In this document: piece by piece, positions 7,801 to 9,214 of the stretch
Numbering within the stretch: the stretch's first letter is position 1
Layout: each line of letters starts with the position of its first letter
From: Sphingobium sp.
Lineage (GTDB): Bacteria; Pseudomonadota; Alphaproteobacteria; Sphingomonadales; Sphingomonadaceae
Length of the DNA: 9,214 bases
Reading direction: 5' to 3'
NCBI GenBank assembly: GCA_030148625.1
Contig: JASBTC010000222.1
Location: 1-9,214 of the forward strand
The notes under the pieces: generated by a model
Told to the model about the DNA's origin: nothing
Seen by the model: the letters and a program-made list of their open reading frames with translations, nothing else
The model's database searches: none
Position numbers and translations under genes: made by a program

Positions 7801-8046
7801 CAGCGGCCGTGCCGTGCCGCCCTCGGCATCGATCGCATAGATATCGCCTAAGATGTCGAACAGGATCGTCCGTCCGTCGGGCGACAGGTCGGGCGCCATC
7901 CAGGTCGCTTCGCCGACCTGGAAATCGAGCCGGTGGTCGGTCGCGAGCGTCAGGGCCGTGCCGGTTTCGGCGGCTATGGCGGGGCCGGCCAGCAGCGCGC
8001 AGCCCGCAAGCATCGATCCCATCAGGCGTGCGTGCGATCTCACCAT
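4825..8046 (-). CDS. Exported amidohydrolase with N-terminal TolB/PD40 beta-propeller
   Basis: From ATG 8046 the product is 1073 residues; a TTG at 8064 is in frame, but GAGGGGGAA sits 6 bases before ATG 8046. The N-terminus 'MVRSHARLMGSMLAGCALLAGPAIAAETG' is an export signal, cleaved near AIA/A-E or perhaps lipidated at Cys16 (LAGC). Residues about 30-620 carry roughly eleven propeller-blade motifs, mostly 'SPDGR' (near 55, 95, 141, 197, 366, 407) with variants 'SRDGR', 'APDGR' and 'SPTGD', as in TolB and tricorn-type propellers. Residues about 660-1055 are an amidohydrolase of the imidazolonepropionase-like group: a small beta-sandwich ('GATVVTMRGDEVVTGADVVV'), 'ILPGLVDTHAH' with metal-binding His726 and His728, candidate ligands in 'PTTEGASD' and 'NLTHAIDG' (His856), 'GSHGELQGLGYH' (His965), and the closing 'GSIEPGKLADLLILDADPL'. 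These enzymes hydrolyse cyclic or peptide-like amide bonds with bound metal; the substrate is unknown. It probably acts in the periplasm or at the membrane. It follows the acylase-family gene by 125 bases. Confidence 0.88.
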   Translation of the reverse strand: MVRSHARLMGSMLAGCALLAGPAIAAETGTALTLATDHRLDFQVGEATWMAPDLSPDGRTILFDILGDIYAIDAEGGTARPLLRGLAYETQPVFSPDGRQFAFVSDRSGAANLWIANSDGTGLKQLSRDESAAIYSSPAWSPDGRFVYVSRSIHADLAFEIFMYDRDGGAGVQITKAKPSGTEGFDKRINALGAAPSPDGRYLYYAQKTGTLWYDRYLPHWSIVRRDLRSGAEATILASPGGAMRPMLSRDGRRLAYASRTGTLTGLRLRDLDTGDDRWIAAIDHDSREGGYYVDLVPRFSFAADGRSILTSVNGGLSRIDLASGKAAPIQFSASVALDVGRSTRVTQTLDDGPVTVRVFQGPAPSPDGRSVAFTALGRLYTRALTQGAAARPVPGVEGMAFQPSWSPDGRSIVYVTWTASEGGQVWTVPAAGGRPRRLTQASAMYSEPQFAPDGRSIAVLRANHHDRLETNDELSQNRQTEIVLLPAGGGGPVRLVTSGLGIRALQFGDAGRLRFTAPEGTSSIRLDGEDLRRDIAFKARNGNQYYAGMPVPPEDVRISPTGDRALVKAASQLYLVDLPPANAPGGATIQLSAPSIALTRLTRIGADHLAWSRDGTSILWSVGSTIRTVALAGIAGTPPGTAESRAESFPTPISLPRDMPSGSVVLRGATVVTMRGDEVVTGADVVVTGNRIAAIGRTGEVAVPAGAAIRDVAGKFILPGLVDTHAHWFEIRRGLLDRGHWDFLANLAYGVTSGLDVQPFTVDMFGYQDMIDAGMMPGPRAFTTGPGIFVNAEVNSKADAIDVLTRYRDHYRTRNIKSYMIGNRRQRQFMTEAAAELGMMPTTEGASDLTLNLTHAIDGFAGNEHSLPVTPLRDDVVQLYARTRIGYSPTFNVMYGGMPSLDDMIIRDDPSRDAKLRRFMPGNVVDAKMRGREWSSPDDSLYPAFAADALRIQRAGGLIGIGSHGELQGLGYHYEMEAYAAGGATPLEVLRAATIGSAEVIGHATDIGSIEPGKLADLLILDADPLTDIRNARAISLVMKNGRIYDAETLNEVWPRAQALPAQWFQSANFDH

Positions 8047-8050
8047 CGTC

Positions 8051-8059
8051 TTCCCCCTC
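8051..8059 (-). promoter_or_regulatory. Ribosome binding site deciding the amidohydrolase start
   Basis: GAGGGGGAA on the minus strand lies 6 bases before ATG 8046 but inside the frame if TTG 8064 were used. It therefore favours the shorter protein, which also begins with a cleaner signal peptide. Confidence 0.6.
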
Positions 8060-8112
8060 GGCAAATCACATGGACACCGTTTCCGGCTTTCTGGGAAGAC
8101 GAATGCGTTTCA

Positions 8113-8148
8113 CAAAACCGACATAATCGGCCCCGATTTCTTCGGGGC
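8113..8148 (-). terminator. Hairpin terminator downstream of the acylase-family gene
   Basis: On the minus strand GCCCCGA-agaaa-TCGGGGC (8148-8130) is a perfect 7-bp GC-rich stem with a 5-base loop, 23 bases after the stop codon of the acylase-family gene. A second small stem CCGA-ttatg-TCGG follows and ends in TTTTG (8113-8117 region), so a T-run is present after the second stem. This resembles a Rho-independent terminator. It would separate, or attenuate, transcription into the amidohydrolase gene. Confidence 0.6.
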
Positions 8149-8171
8149 GATGGGGAAGGCCGTGGCGGGCC

Positions 8172-9214
8172 TCAGAAACTCAGCCGCTTCTCCGATACCG
8201 TATCCGCATCCACCTCCGCCGGCGTGACCGGGCGGGCCTTGCAATCGAAGCTCGAATAGAGCTGCTGCTGGTCGCGATAATGCGCATCGGGCTTGCCGTC
8301 GGGCGCGATGAAGCCGCTTTGGCCCGGCGGCACCGCGTCGCACATCGAGACCTTGCCGTTCTTGAACACGTACATCGCGTTCATCGTACCGCGTTTCTGA
8401 TTGGGCTTGGCGACGTATTTTTCGTCGGGGCCGCTCCACGGCACGTCCATCGGGCTGAGGTTGCTCCAGGTCTTGGGGCGCGTCTCCATCAGCCAGCGCG
8501 ATGGCTCCACGCCGTAGCGCTTGCTCAATTCCTTCTCCGCATCGGCCAGCGTCGCGCGGATGAATTCGGCGGGCGGGGTGCCGTGCAGGAAGTCGAAAGG
8601 CTGGGCCGGTTCGCCATTGCCGCCGTTCAGCGCGGCGTAGAGCACCTGCGCGCCGAGCGGCTGGCCCCAGGGGCAGTTGAGCGCCGACCCGCGCGAGCTG
8701 CAGCCACCGAGATAGTGTTTGGGGATGTCGCGCGCGTAGAAGCGGGTGAGCGCGGTTTCCATCCATTGATAATAAGCGGCGACGCCGGGGGAGGTATAGC
8801 GCCCGGAGCGGCCGGCATCGTCTTCCTGCCCGTCCCAGCCGGTGATCGCATCGGCGATCGCGCGTATCCGGCTGTCCGCCGGTTCGCCCGCGACCGCGGC
8901 CTTGATCAGCGGCACGAAATAGGGGTGCTGCTCGCTGGCATAGGCTGCCTTGCGGTTGACGTCCCACACTTCGGCGACGGTCATTTTCGGCTTGGCATCG
9001 AACTGGTCGGTGATCGCGTCGACGTGGTTGAGCCGCGACCAGAGCAAAGTGTCGGTGTTGAGCACATCGATCGACGGGCGATTGTTCCAATTGGCGATAT
9101 AGCCGCGCTTGGGGTTCATCACCCGCGCATTGTCCGTGGTCGGCTGAAAGCCCAACCATTCGCGCTCGCCGGTGCCCGGTGTCGGCAGCTGGATCTCGAA
9201 ATCCTTGGGGCGCA
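8172..9214 (-). CDS. Penicillin acylase-family (Ntn-hydrolase) protein, C-terminal portion (5' end outside window)
   Basis: The frame is open from the right edge (first full codon at 9212) to TGA at 8174-8172, about 346 residues; the TTG at 9155 is internal. The start of the fragment, 'RPKDFEIQLPTPGTGEREWLGFQP' split by no stop, leads to 'MNPKRGYIANWNNRPS', the hallmark of the penicillin acylase beta chain, whose first Asn-rich turn holds the Asn that builds the oxyanion hole. 'LLWSRLNHVDAI' follows, as in the family. The nucleophile (the Ser at the start of the beta chain) and the alpha chain lie outside the window. Family members are made as a precursor, exported, cut by self-processing, and hydrolyse amide bonds between an acyl group and an amine (beta-lactam side chains, N-acyl homoserine lactones, N-acyl amino acids); which applies here cannot be told. 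Five Cys in the fragment, including 'GGCSSRGSALNCPWG', suggest disulfides in the periplasm. It lies upstream of, and in line with, the amidohydrolase, with a hairpin between them. Confidence 0.82.
   Translation of the reverse strand, partial: RPKDFEIQLPTPGTGEREWLGFQPTTDNARVMNPKRGYIANWNNRPSIDVLNTDTLLWSRLNHVDAITDQFDAKPKMTVAEVWDVNRKAAYASEQHPYFVPLIKAAVAGEPADSRIRAIADAITGWDGQEDDAGRSGRYTSPGVAAYYQWMETALTRFYARDIPKHYLGGCSSRGSALNCPWGQPLGAQVLYAALNGGNGEPAQPFDFLHGTPPAEFIRATLADAEKELSKRYGVEPSRWLMETRPKTWSNLSPMDVPWSGPDEKYVAKPNQKRGTMNAMYVFKNGKVSMCDAVPPGQSGFIAPDGKPDAHYRDQQQLYSSFDCKARPVTPAEVDADTVSEKRLSF

Noticed and set aside
8110..9159. Alternative minus-strand frame overlapping the acylase-family gene
   Set aside because: Arg/Ala/Gln-rich with no family pattern; the adjacent frame carries the acylase beta-chain motifs and runs to the window edge.

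Overview
The window looks like a chromosomal segment of an alphaproteobacterium, most likely a sphingomonad (Sphingomonadales). This is inferred from the high G+C content, the strong G/C bias at third codon positions, the gene families present (TonB-dependent receptor, secreted amidohydrolase with a TolB-like propeller, penicillin acylase-family protein) and an intergenic repeat of the 'GTCATTCCCGCGAA...' type common in such genomes. No database search was possible, so family names rest on recognised motifs.

Layout. The left half is transcribed rightwards: the 3' end of a TonB-dependent receptor gene (1-510), a 162-base spacer almost filled by an inverted-repeat element (535-641), a gene for a two-domain SRPBCC + SnoaL-like protein (673-1533), and, 4 bases later, a large MalT/LAL-type LuxR-family ATPase regulator (1538-4315). 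The right half is transcribed leftwards: the 3' portion of a penicillin acylase-family gene entering from the right edge (8172-9214), a hairpin terminator, an exported propeller-amidohydrolase of about 1073 residues (4825-8046), and a small single-pass membrane protein (4375-4656). The two halves converge on a perfect 11-bp hairpin at 4335-4364. No gap between genes reaches 300 bases.

How the genes might work together (inference). An outer-membrane receptor, a small-molecule-binding-fold protein, a ligand-responsive-type ATPase regulator and two exported hydrolases of amide or cyclic-amide bonds would fit a locus that takes up and breaks down an amide-containing compound, with the LAL protein as local regulator. 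The substrate is not visible in the sequence. The tightest evidence of linkage is between the SRPBCC/SnoaL gene and the regulator; the right-hand genes may simply be neighbours.

Points that stand out: the SRPBCC-SnoaL fusion placed directly upstream of a MalT-type regulator; a Walker B variant (LDQYED) in that regulator; a perfect Shine-Dalgarno inside its predicted 5' end in front of an in-frame CTG; and a His where memory of penicillin G acylase suggests an Arg in the acylase-family protein. No CRISPR array, tRNA, rRNA, transposase or phage gene was seen.
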